64,000 bases of DNA from JBDRLU01 sp043812795 (GTDB lineage: Bacteria; Chloroflexota; Dehalococcoidia; Dehalococcoidales; UBA2162): NCBI GenBank assembly GCA_043812795.1, contig JBDRLU010000030.1, positions 34,287 through 98,286 of the forward strand, in the 5' to 3' direction. Position numbers and translations under genes: made by a program. This document shows positions 1 through 8,076 of this stretch, in pieces (within the stretch, counting starts at the first letter, position 1; each line of letters opens with the position of its first letter). Below the pieces are notes generated by a model. It saw nothing but the letters and a program-made list of their open reading frames with translations, had not been told where the DNA came from and did no database searches.

Positions 1-1417
1 TGACTTTGACTATCTGCCGTTGCTCTTCTTTCGGGTCTACCTTTCTTATCTCGATTTTGAGCGGCTCATTAGAGACATATCTATTTACGCCGACCCATAC
101 TCTCTCGCCACTCTCCACCTGCTTTAGTTTTTCATAAGCGGAAAGAGCAATCTCCCGGCTCTGGAAACCTTGCTCTACGGCCGGAATCGCCCCGCCCATA
201 TCCTCTACCTTCTGGAAGAGGGCCATGGCTCTCTTCTCTACCTCATCGGTAAGTGATTCAATGTAATATGAACCAGCCATCGGGTCGATGGTATTAAATA
301 CACCGCTCTCCATGGCGACAATCTGTTGCATCCGCAAAGTCACCCTGACTGATTCTTCCGTAGGCAGGGCCAGGGCCTCGTCATAAGAGGCGGAGCCGGC
401 CATGCCGGCACCACCAAGGACCACACCGAGCAGCCCGATAGTGGCCCGCACGATATTGTTCAGTGGCTCGCGGGTGGTGAACTCCCGGCCATTGACGCGA
501 ATACTGAGCGAAGGGGGAGTGTCCGACCTGAACTTCTCTTTCATCACTCTCGCCCACATCCTTCGGTAAGCTCGGGACTTGGCTATCTCTTCACATAGGT
601 CAATCCCGGAGCCGAGCGATGTCGTGATAAAGGGAGCGAAGGTGTTCACTTTTAACCCGCGGGCAAGAAGGTCCTCGTAATAGGCCACGGCATCAGCCAG
701 GGTAAAAGCCATTTCCTGCGGCGCGGTGCTACCTCCCTGGCGCATGTGCAGTCCGCAGACCGACATCGGGCGGGAATTTTTAATTTCGTTCCGAACACAG
801 AACTCGACGCAATCGCAGCAAAGCTTGACCGAAGGCCGGATGGCGAAAATCTGCGTGCCGCGGGCAATGAATTCTTTGAGACAATCATTCTGGAGCGAAA
901 GACGCATGTCTTTTAGCGGTATTCCCCTCTTTTCATTGACCGCTATTGTCCAGGCCATAAATATCGGCCCGATAGCGCTGACCACACTGCTGACGCCGAA
1001 TTTGTCGATGGGGATGCCATCGAGCATTGTTTCCATATCGGCTAGCGAGTTGATGCTTACGCCGGCTTTACCTACTTCCCCCAGGGCAAGAGGATGGTCG
1101 CTGTCGTAACCGATTTGGGTCGGCAAATCCAGGGGAGAACTGACGGATGTTGCTCCCTGGCTGAGAACATATTTCATCCACTCATTGGTGGCTTCGGGAG
1201 TGCCGAACCCTGACATCTGAGCCAGTGAGATTTCCCGGGATTTGCTTCCTGCCTTGGCACTCCGGGTATATGGGTACTCGCCGGGGTTACCCAGCTTCTT
1301 CCGATAGTCCCAGCCATTGAGGTCATCTGAAGTATAGAGCGGTTTTACCGGAATCCCCGACCTGGTCTTCACCCACTCCTCCATCTTCTCCGTGGGCTTT
1401 TCCCGCATCTTGACCAT
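1..1417 (-). CDS. Methylmalonyl-CoA mutase-type large subunit, partial (copy 1)
   Basis: This is the catalytic (alpha/beta barrel) subunit of an adenosylcobalamin-dependent acyl-CoA mutase; the 3' end runs off the window. I translated it by hand from ATG 1417, which follows the SD GGGGGAGG. Seen: GYDSDHP, GLHMRQGG (holding the active-site His) and SLGSGIDL, all mutase hallmarks. It is closely similar over its whole length to the complete copy at 55959-57581. The equivalent of substrate-contact Tyr89 of the Propionibacterium enzyme is Met here (AQMSGFGTPEA against NQYAGFGTPEA in copy 2), so the substrate may not be methylmalonyl-CoA. The B12-binding domain is expected on a separate small subunit, perhaps downstream outside the window. 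Confidence 0.9.
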   Translation of the reverse strand, partial: MVKMREKPTEKMEEWVKTRSGIPVKPLYTSDDLNGWDYRKKLGNPGEYPYTRSAKAGSKSREISLAQMSGFGTPEATNEWMKYVLSQGATSVSSPLDLPTQIGYDSDHPLALGEVGKAGVSINSLADMETMLDGIPIDKFGVSSVVSAIGPIFMAWTIAVNEKRGIPLKDMRLSLQNDCLKEFIARGTQIFAIRPSVKLCCDCVEFCVRNEIKNSRPMSVCGLHMRQGGSTAPQEMAFTLADAVAYYEDLLARGLKVNTFAPFITTSLGSGIDLCEEIAKSRAYRRMWARVMKEKFRSDTPPSLSIRVNGREFTTREPLNNIVRATIGLLGVVLGGAGMAGSASYDEALALPTEESVRVTLRMQQIVAMESGVFNTIDPMAGSYYIESLTDEVEKRAMALFQKVEDMGGAIPAVEQGFQSREIALSAYEKLKQVESGERVWVGVNRYVSNEPLKIEIRKVDPKEEQRQIVKV

Positions 1418-1478
1418 TAAGCACCTCCCCCTCAGCAGGACTTCCTGCTTCAATTTCCGGCGTGTACCGCCTGTTATT

Positions 1479-1506
1479 ATTTTACACCCTTGTCCACCAG
1501 TGTCAA
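1479..1506 (-). promoter_or_regulatory. Sigma70-type promoter for mutase copy 1
   Basis: On the minus strand there is TTGACA, a 16-base spacer, then TAAAAT preceded by TG. It lies about 60 bases upstream of ATG 1417 and matches the bacterial consensus well. Confidence 0.55.
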
Positions 1507-1569
1507 ACTCTGCCTGTTTGATCTGTTCGTTTAGGGGTGGCATTTTCTAAAAGTTCGACTTCACCCTAA

Positions 1570-1624
1570 CCCTCTCCTAGAAGGAGAGGGAGAATAAAAA
1601 ATAAGTCCCGACGCTTCGGGACTT
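1570..1624. repeat. GC-rich inverted repeat and adjacent hairpin
   Basis: CCCTCTCC-TAGAA-GGAGAGGG is followed by an A-rich run and a perfect 9-bp hairpin with loop CGCT. Read on the minus strand the hairpin is followed by a T-rich run, like an intrinsic terminator, yet no minus-strand gene lies upstream. It is better explained as part of the intergenic repeat family also seen at 27495, 35488 and 38653. Confidence 0.5.
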
Positions 1625-1768
1625 CTAGCAACTTCTATCAGGTTACCGCTTCAACCAAAACCGAATAGGACCAAAACCCTGCCCCATCGCTTCGATATGT
1701 AGGCCTTTGGTACATGTGCTAGAATGGTAAACGGGTTTTAGCCCGCAAAAATTTGCTGTGGAGGTTGT

Positions 1769-2617
1769 ATGAGTATTCGGAAAGTGAAAGGCCGTATTCT
1801 GGTGGCGGAGACGGAATACATGGGAGCTAACCTGAGTTGCATCGATACCAAGGAAGGTCTTGTTTTGATTGATACCCCTTACCTGCTGGATGACATCAAG
1901 AAATGGAAAGAAAATATCGCCAAATTCAGCAACAATAAGAAAATAGCCTACGTCATAAATACCGACTTCCATTTCGACCATTGCATGGCTAATACGCTGT
2001 TATGCCCTACCGTTGTGGGGCATGACTTGACCTACGCTCGAATGTTGAAGCCGGATGGCACCGGCCGTCAGTTTTTCCTGGCCAGTAATCAGATGATATC
2101 TCCAGAATTAAAACAGCAGGTATACGATATGCCTTTGGGCCTGCCGCGCCTTACTTTCAGCGACCGGATGGGGTTACACCTCGGTGATGCCAGCCTTGAG
2201 TTAGTTCATATGGGCGGCCATACTGAAGCCACTATTGCTATCTATCTGGTTGAAGACAAGGTACTGTTTTCCGGTGATACGGTGGTAGCAAACATGCATC
2301 CTTATAAGGGAGACGCCGACTTCAAGCAGTGGATGGCAGCACTGGACAGGGTCCTGAAGATGGATATAGATGTGATTGTGCCCGGCCATGGTAGTATCTG
2401 CGGCAAACCGGAGGCGACCAGATTGCTGGAATACTTCCATGAGATGTGGGGTCGCGTCAGCGATTTGCGAAAACAGGGATGCTCCAGAGACGAAGTGGTC
2501 AAGGGCGTCCATAGTATGATTGATTACTTCCCGGTGGACCCGGCTAGAGTGGAACAGACTAACATGATGTTCGACGAAGGCACTGCTAGGATGTATGAGC
2601 AGGTTGTGCCTTCTTAA
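1769..2617 (+). CDS. MBL-fold metallo-hydrolase
   Basis: This 282-residue protein has the metallo-beta-lactamase fold. The metal-binding loop is TDFHFDH: the first His of the usual HxHxDH is Asp66, while His68, Asp70 and His71 remain. Further ligands are His151 (GGHTEA), Asp170 (FSGDT) and His207 (PGHG). There is no signal peptide, so it is likely cytoplasmic. An SD (GGAGG) precedes ATG 1769. It is the first of four co-directional genes with flavin reductase, nitroreductase and AOR, suggesting a redox or detoxification role. The substrate is unknown; glyoxalase II-like or SoxH/quinoprotein-relay-like hydrolases are the nearest families I recognise. Confidence 0.85.
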   Translation: MSIRKVKGRILVAETEYMGANLSCIDTKEGLVLIDTPYLLDDIKKWKENIAKFSNNKKIAYVINTDFHFDHCMANTLLCPTVVGHDLTYARMLKPDGTGRQFFLASNQMISPELKQQVYDMPLGLPRLTFSDRMGLHLGDASLELVHMGGHTEATIAIYLVEDKVLFSGDTVVANMHPYKGDADFKQWMAALDRVLKMDIDVIVPGHGSICGKPEATRLLEYFHEMWGRVSDLRKQGCSRDEVVKGVHSMIDYFPVDPARVEQTNMMFDEGTARMYEQVVPS

Positions 2618-2664
2618 CGGATAATTAGGGGCAAATTAATGAAGTTGAGGAGGTAAGGTAAGCC

Positions 2665-3282
2665 ATGAAGATAGACCCGGAAAGTCAAAGCCGCCAGGAC
2701 TCGTCACATTTACTTAGTGATATCGTGGTACCACGCCCGATTGCGTGGATTTCGACAGTCGGCACCCAGGGTGTCTTTAACCTGGCACCATTCTCCGCTT
2801 ACGGTATGGTCAGCAGCATTCCGATGATAGTCAGCATCGGCATCAGCACCAACAGAAACGGGCAGAAGAAAGACACGCTCAAAAATATCGAGTTAACGAA
2901 AGAGTTCGTTATTAATATTGTTACCGAAGAGCTGGCTGAAACCATGAACATAACGTGCGCACCCTATCCCAGTGATGTCAGTGAATTCGAGAAGGCAGGG
3001 CTTACCCCGAAGAAAGCCGACCTGGTCAAAGCCCCGATGGTGGCAGAGTCACCAGTCAACCTGGAGTGCCGTCTTGTCCAGATTATTGAATTAGGCAAAA
3101 TGCCGGCTATGACCAGCCTGGTTATCGGTTCTATCCTGCGCGTCCACATTCGGGACGAGTACTATGATAAAAGCAATAAACGAGTGACCGGATTGAGGAC
3201 CATTGCTCGCCTGGGTGGAGAATCCGACCTATATTGTCGCAGTAACGATACATTTGAAATGAAGCGGCCGTCTCTCGAATAA
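2665..3282 (+). CDS. Flavin reductase-like, FMN-binding split-barrel protein
   Basis: This 205-residue protein belongs to the DIM6/NTAB flavin reductase family, which binds FMN in a split beta-barrel and passes electrons from NAD(P)H to flavin or a partner enzyme. The family pattern is visible near the N-terminus: VVPRPIAWIST, then NLAPFSAYGMVSS, then KDTLKNIELTKEFVINIV. The start is ATG 2665 behind GAGGAGGTAAGG. It sits 47 bases after the MBL gene and about 60 bases before a nitroreductase. A second, more distant family member is at 23537-24112. The physiological partner cannot be told from sequence. Confidence 0.85.
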   Translation: MKIDPESQSRQDSSHLLSDIVVPRPIAWISTVGTQGVFNLAPFSAYGMVSSIPMIVSIGISTNRNGQKKDTLKNIELTKEFVINIVTEELAETMNITCAPYPSDVSEFEKAGLTPKKADLVKAPMVAESPVNLECRLVQIIELGKMPAMTSLVIGSILRVHIRDEYYDKSNKRVTGLRTIARLGGESDLYCRSNDTFEMKRPSLE

Positions 3283-3341
3283 TCACGGATGCCGTTCGCG
3301 AACTACAGAAACTAAACCGCATATTGAAAGGGGGTAAGGTC

Positions 3342-3932
3342 ATGTTTTCAGTGATGGAGGCTATTCAGAGAAGGCGGAGTATCAGGAAATTCAAAGACGA
3401 CCCCGTACCCGATGAATTGGTTACCCAGATATTGGAGGCGGCTCGCCTGGCGCCCTCCGGCAGTAACCGGCAACCCTGGCGATTTCAAATAATTACGGAC
3501 AGGGCACAACGAGAGAGAATTTTTAATGAAGCGACTTTTGGCGACAAGCATATCCTGGCGGCGCCCGTGATGATTGTCTGCGGCTCTGAACTGCTCTCTT
3601 TTGTCAAAGGCCATAGACTCGCTCCCCCTTCCTCCGGACCTTTTGGAGCGAATAGCGAAGAATGGGATGATATCAAACAGTTTATCCCGGATGCCAATCT
3701 GAACACAGCCATCGCCGTCGAGCACATGGTACTGGCGGCCACAGCTTTGGGTCTGGGTACCTGCTGGGTCCAGCGAATCAAGTATGGGCAAGTAGCCAGG
3801 ATTCTTGGTTGGCCCAGACACATTGTTGTTGTCACTCTATTGCTGGTGGGTTATGCTGATGAAGAGCCTCCACCCAAGCCACGCCTTGCTCTTGACGACC
3901 TGGTCATTCGGGAGGGTCGGGTTCCCAGTTAG
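3342..3932 (+). CDS. Nitroreductase family protein
   Basis: This 196-residue FMN-dependent oxidoreductase has the fold of NfsB and related enzymes. Visible are the N-terminal FMN-phosphate motif RRRSIRKFKDDPVP, then ARLAPSGSNRQPW, and the central GLGTCWVQ segment typical of the family. I chose ATG 3342 because GAAAGGGGG sits just upstream; an upstream in-frame TTG at 3324 would place that SD inside the gene. It lies between a flavin reductase and an aldehyde oxidoreductase. The substrate is unknown; the family reduces nitroaromatics, quinones or enones, and some members act on flavins or iodotyrosine. Confidence 0.87.
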   Translation: MFSVMEAIQRRRSIRKFKDDPVPDELVTQILEAARLAPSGSNRQPWRFQIITDRAQRERIFNEATFGDKHILAAPVMIVCGSELLSFVKGHRLAPPSSGPFGANSEEWDDIKQFIPDANLNTAIAVEHMVLAATALGLGTCWVQRIKYGQVARILGWPRHIVVVTLLLVGYADEEPPPKPRLALDDLVIREGRVPS

Positions 3933-3963
3933 AAACATTACTTTTCTGAAAGGGGGATTGGTG

Positions 3964-5838
3964 ATGCCGAAAAGCGCTATTGGTGGTTACGCCGGTAAAA
4001 TTCTCCGGGTTGACCTGACCAGAGAACGTATCAGTGAAGAAACTCTGGATGAAGCTACGCTGAGAAAATGGGTCGGTGGGGTCGGGTTCGGGGCCAAGTA
4101 CCTTTATGAAGAAGTCTCCCCGCGGGTCAAATGGGACAACCCGGGCAACCGGCTCATCGTTGCCAGCGGCCCGCTGGGTGGAACAAGGGTAGGCGGCTCG
4201 GGGACGATTTCCATCAGTGCCAAGGGCTGCCTAACCAACGGGGCGACTTCAAGTCAGGCCAATGGTTTCATGGGTGCTTACATGAAATTCGCCGGGTATG
4301 ATGCGGTCATCTTCAAAGGCAAAGCCAAACGGTGGGTCTATCTTTATATGCATGATGGTACCGCTGAACTGAGAGACGCCCAGCATCTGGTGGGCAAGAA
4401 TACCTGGGAGACCGAAGACACGATAAAGGGAGAGCTGGGCTATAACGAGAGAGGGATGAGTGTTTTTGGTATCGGGCCGGCGGGAGAGAACCTGGTGAAA
4501 TTTGCCGGTATTTTTGGGGATAAAGACCATGCCGCCGGCCACAATGGCATCGGGGCGGTGATGGGTGCCAAAAAGCTGAAGGCTTTTTGTGCCGCCCGGG
4601 GCCGGGGCAGTGTTCCGGTCAAAGACGCGGAACGGCTCTCACAAATGGTCGAGACTATCTGGAAAGGACTCGAAAGCGACCCGACAACGAAACGGCATAT
4701 TCAATGGGGCACCGGAGGTAGTTATGAGGCCGGGGAACAGCGGGTGGTGGCGGGTACGCTTCCCATTAAAAACTATCTGACCAACCTTTACCCTGAGGCG
4801 CGCTTGATGACGTGCCAGTATGTGCGTGAGCACTGGAGTGCCAGACCCAATCCATGCTGGGCCTGCCGGATGCATCATTGTCACCTGGTTACTTTTACCG
4901 ATGGGCCTTACCGGGGGCTGACCGTGGAAGAGCCGGAGTACGAGATGTTTGCTGCCTGGGGGCCGCTGGTGGGCAATACTAACCCGGCGGAAGCTCTTGT
5001 GCTGTCCAATCTGCTCACTTTGCTGGGGCTAGAAGGCAACGAAGCCGGCTTTCTGATGTCAATGTTGATTGAGCTTTATGAAAAAGGTGTACTTACGAAG
5101 AAAGATACCGACGGGCTCGAGTTGACGTGGGGGAACACAGCGGCGATGCGGACGCTGCTGGAGCGGATAGCGTACCGTGAGGGTGCTTTCGCTAAGCTGC
5201 TGGGCGAAGGTACCGTGCGGACAGCTAGGGCGCTCGGTAAAGAGGCGCAGGACTGCGGTATTTATGCTCTGAAAGGACATTCTCCGCGGGGACATGACCA
5301 CCGCGCTAACTGGCGGGAAATGTTCGATACGGCTACCTCTGACATCGGCACTTATGAATCAGGCTACCCCGGTCCGGCCGACCCCGATATGCACATGTTG
5401 CGAAATCGTTTTTCGCCGGAGGAAGTATCCACTCATATTGCCAAAGCGAAAGGGAGGCGCCAGTTCGAAGATACTCTGGGTAATTGCACCTTCTGTATCC
5501 GGGTACCCCTGCGGGTGCTTTTGGAAGCCTTCAACGCCGTCACCGGCTGGGACTTCACGCCGAAGGAGGCGCAGGAAGTCGGTTTTAGAGTAGCTAACGT
5601 GATGCGGGCCTTCAATATTCGGCACGGTGTGCCGGTAGCGCTGGAGCGTCCTTCGCCACGCTGGGCATCGACGCCGGCGGATGGGCCGGCCAAGGGTATC
5701 AGTATCCAGCCGCACTGGGACAGCATGCTGGACAACTATTACTCGCTGATGGGCTGGGACAGGAAGACAGGAAAACCATTACCAGAGACTCTGAAGAATC
5801 TAGGACTGGAAAACGTGGCCGCCGACCTGTGGCCGTGA
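3964..5838 (+). CDS. Aldehyde ferredoxin oxidoreductase family (tungstopterin)
   Basis: This 624-residue cytoplasmic AOR-family enzyme would oxidise an aldehyde to the acid (or the reverse) with ferredoxin, using a tungsten bis-pterin and a [4Fe-4S] cluster. The N-terminus (GGYAGKILRVDLT) and a following GxxGAKYLYEE-like segment are typical. Cluster cysteines are Cys298, Cys301 and Cys306 (spacing CX2CX4C rather than the classical CX2CX3C) with Cys508 or Cys511 as the distal ligand. ATG 3964 follows GAAAGGGGG; the open frame upstream overlaps the nitroreductase and is not coding. Convergent with trkA. Which subfamily (AOR, FOR, GOR or an acyl-CoA-reductase-like branch) is unresolved. Confidence 0.88.
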   Translation: MPKSAIGGYAGKILRVDLTRERISEETLDEATLRKWVGGVGFGAKYLYEEVSPRVKWDNPGNRLIVASGPLGGTRVGGSGTISISAKGCLTNGATSSQANGFMGAYMKFAGYDAVIFKGKAKRWVYLYMHDGTAELRDAQHLVGKNTWETEDTIKGELGYNERGMSVFGIGPAGENLVKFAGIFGDKDHAAGHNGIGAVMGAKKLKAFCAARGRGSVPVKDAERLSQMVETIWKGLESDPTTKRHIQWGTGGSYEAGEQRVVAGTLPIKNYLTNLYPEARLMTCQYVREHWSARPNPCWACRMHHCHLVTFTDGPYRGLTVEEPEYEMFAAWGPLVGNTNPAEALVLSNLLTLLGLEGNEAGFLMSMLIELYEKGVLTKKDTDGLELTWGNTAAMRTLLERIAYREGAFAKLLGEGTVRTARALGKEAQDCGIYALKGHSPRGHDHRANWREMFDTATSDIGTYESGYPGPADPDMHMLRNRFSPEEVSTHIAKAKGRRQFEDTLGNCTFCIRVPLRVLLEAFNAVTGWDFTPKEAQEVGFRVANVMRAFNIRHGVPVALERPSPRWASTPADGPAKGISIQPHWDSMLDNYYSLMGWDRKTGKPLPETLKNLGLENVAADLWP

Positions 5839-5891
5839 TGAGGTTCTGGCAGGTCGTACGCAGAAGCGGCAGTTTACTGACTGGCCACTGG

Positions 5892-6575
5892 CTAGCCGTT
5901 TTGTTCTTGTGTCTTCTTAGTTTCATTCAGTAATTTTTCAATCTTGTCATCGTTGCCGGCCAGGACCAGCGTGTCGTTTGCTTCAACCACTTCTTCCAGA
6001 GCAGGATTGACAATGACCTCCTTCTTGCGCAGTATTAGCAGCACTCCTATCTCCCATTTTCCCTTTGGCCCAAAACCAAGCGTGGCCAGCGTTTGTCCGA
6101 TGAAAGTGGGGGGTGCATCTAACTGGATCATACCGTATCGGCCGATGATGGACATATAATCGGAGACGTCGCTTAGCGTCACGCGATGGGCCACCCTCTC
6201 TCCCATTTCGCGCTCGGGGTAAACTACACTGTCAGCCCCTATCTTCTCGAGGATGCTGCCGTGCAACTCATCGTTGGCCCGGGCGATAACGCGCCGCACT
6301 CCCAGTTTCTTGAGTAAGATGGTGGACAACACGCTACTTTCAATATCTGAGCCCATTGCGACAATTCCAACATCGAAATTCTTTATCTCCAGTTCTTTAA
6401 GGACAGCTTCATTAGTGGCGTCCGCTTGAATTGCATGAGTTAATTGTGCGGAGATATTCTGGATACGTGTCTCATCTCTATCTATAGCCAGTACATCATG
6501 CCCTATAGAGTGGAGGGTTGTGGCCACGCTTACCCCGAATCGGCCCAGACCCACGACTACGACTTGTTTCTGCAT
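5892..6575 (-). CDS. trkA: Trk/Ktr potassium uptake regulatory protein TrkA
   Basis: This 227-residue cytosolic gating subunit of the Trk/Ktr potassium transporter has an RCK_N Rossmann domain (VVVGLGRFG at residues 6-14, Asp at the end of the second strand in LAIDRDE) and a C-terminal RCK_C/TrkA_C domain. Such proteins bind ATP/ADP or NAD(H) and gate TrkH. It has a single RCK unit (KtrA-like), about half the length of E. coli TrkA. AGGAGG precedes ATG 6575. It starts 9 bases after trkH and is the last gene of the nine-gene minus-strand cluster. Confidence 0.93.
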   Translation of the reverse strand: MQKQVVVVGLGRFGVSVATTLHSIGHDVLAIDRDETRIQNISAQLTHAIQADATNEAVLKELEIKNFDVGIVAMGSDIESSVLSTILLKKLGVRRVIARANDELHGSILEKIGADSVVYPEREMGERVAHRVTLSDVSDYMSIIGRYGMIQLDAPPTFIGQTLATLGFGPKGKWEIGVLLILRKKEVIVNPALEEVVEANDTLVLAGNDDKIEKLLNETKKTQEQNG

Positions 6576-6584
6576 AATAACCTC

Positions 6585-7988
6585 CTATCCAATTCTCACT
6601 GTCTCTTTAGAATACCGGTAGGCGGTCGACTTCTGACGCTGGACCAGGGCGAGCGTGAGTGTAAGCGGCCCCAACCTCCCGATAAACATTGTCGCCACAA
6701 TGATTAACTGGCCGATGGTTGACAGAGACGGCGTTATCCCGCTCGATAAGCCGACAGTGCCAAAAGCGGATACGGTCTCAAAAAGCAGGTTGATGAACGT
6801 GAATTTTTCAGTGATGCTGAGGAAAAAGACGGCTATCGTGACTAGTCCGAGAGACAGTATCGCCACGGCTAGTGCCCGGTATATTTGCTGGGCGTTGAAC
6901 TCACGGCCAAAAGCACCGGGATGTTCTCTGCCTCTTAAGGTGCTCCACACGGTGGCGATGAGCATGCTAAAATTGTTGACTTTAATGCCCCCCGCCGTCG
7001 AGCCGGAGGCCCCGTCGACGAACATGAGGAGCATTATGAAAAAGAGCGCGTAGTTTGCGGTCTCTGATAGGTTAACCGTGCTGAAACCAGCGGTCCTGGC
7101 GGTTACGGACTGGAAAAAGGCGTTCAGCAATTTATAAGGTAGCGGAAGCGGGCCTAGCATATTCGAGTCGAAGGACTCCGTGAATAGGAAAACCACTGTT
7201 CCTGCGGCAAGCAGCAGACCCGTTGTCGAGAGAACCAGCTTACTATCCAGGGACAACCGGTGAAGGCCGCGAGTCTTGAGGACATCAGCCACCACCAGGA
7301 AGCTGATACCACCGAGAATAATCAGAAGCGCCGTCATCAACAGCATCGGGGTATCCTTCTGGTAATTCGATAAGCTTACAAAGTTACCGAATAAATCAAA
7401 ACCGGCATTATTGAAAGCCGAAATTGAGTGAAAGACGGACTTCCAGATTGGCATCTCCAGCGAACCAAGAGAAGTCAGGTAGTAGAACCCGGTGGCGCCT
7501 AGGGCCTCGATAATTATGGTGAATATGGCCATCTGCCCGACAATTCTTATGAGCCCGCCGAACCGTTGCATTCCGAGCGATTCGCCAATCATCAGCTTTT
7601 CTCTGAGTCCGATTCTGCGTCCGAACATGAGGAGGAACATAGTAGCTGTCGTCATAAAGCCAAAACCACCTATCTGAATTAAGGCCAGAATCACCGCCTG
7701 ACCGAAGAGACTCCAGTGATTGGCGGTATCTACGACGATGAGTCCGGTTACACAGACTGCCGACGTTGCCGTAAAGATAGCATCCACCGGCGATGTTGAC
7801 TGTCCTGGTTTTGTAGCCATGGGCAACGCCAGCAAAGCCGCACCGATCGCTATTATTGCGGCGAAGCCGTAGATGAGTAATAGCGATGATGAGGTTGGTG
7901 TTCTGGCCCCAGACATAACCGGCAGCAAAATTCGCCACGGTCTGGCCCGTAATATGCTTCGTGTGGGTCTGACAGACCTACTTTCCAT
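6585..7988 (-). CDS. trkH: Potassium uptake channel subunit TrkH/KtrB
   Basis: This 467-residue membrane protein is the potassium-translocating subunit partnered by TrkA. Four pore-loop repeats can be picked out by their filter-type motifs: SAVCVTGL, FNNAGFDLFG, ARTAGFSTVN and AFGTVGLSSG. Hydrophobic segments fill the rest. The N-terminal ~30 residues are basic and polar and may be shorter in reality. It lies directly upstream of trkA and downstream of a CPA2 antiporter, so potassium uptake and cation/proton exchange would be co-expressed with trehalose synthesis. Confidence 0.92.
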   Translation of the reverse strand: MESRSVRPTRSILRARPWRILLPVMSGARTPTSSSLLLIYGFAAIIAIGAALLALPMATKPGQSTSPVDAIFTATSAVCVTGLIVVDTANHWSLFGQAVILALIQIGGFGFMTTATMFLLMFGRRIGLREKLMIGESLGMQRFGGLIRIVGQMAIFTIIIEALGATGFYYLTSLGSLEMPIWKSVFHSISAFNNAGFDLFGNFVSLSNYQKDTPMLLMTALLIILGGISFLVVADVLKTRGLHRLSLDSKLVLSTTGLLLAAGTVVFLFTESFDSNMLGPLPLPYKLLNAFFQSVTARTAGFSTVNLSETANYALFFIMLLMFVDGASGSTAGGIKVNNFSMLIATVWSTLRGREHPGAFGREFNAQQIYRALAVAILSLGLVTIAVFFLSITEKFTFINLLFETVSAFGTVGLSSGITPSLSTIGQLIIVATMFIGRLGPLTLTLALVQRQKSTAYRYSKETVRIG

Positions 7989-8076
7989 CTCACCAATTAT
8001 ACCTGATACAACAATGGGTCATGTTATGTGTCTTTATACCAGCTATCATAAGTATAAGATAAGTCTCCCATCATAG

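Larger units (their letters stand above)
1418..1768. other. Divergent intergenic region
   Basis: This gap separates mutase copy 1 (-) from the MBL gene (+). It holds the minus-strand promoter at 1479-1506, an inverted repeat at 1570-1590 (CCCTCTCC / GGAGAGGG) of the dispersed GC-rich family, and a 9-bp-stem hairpin at 1603-1624 (AAGTCCCGA / TCGGGACTT). No coding sequence is convincing here. Confidence 0.6.

Noticed and set aside
1603..1624. Hairpin as a terminator for a minus-strand gene
   Set aside because: No minus-strand gene lies upstream of it; it is better explained as part of the dispersed repeat.
3805..3963. N-terminal extension of the AOR gene
   Set aside because: It overlaps the nitroreductase; the SD and conserved start place translation at ATG 3964.
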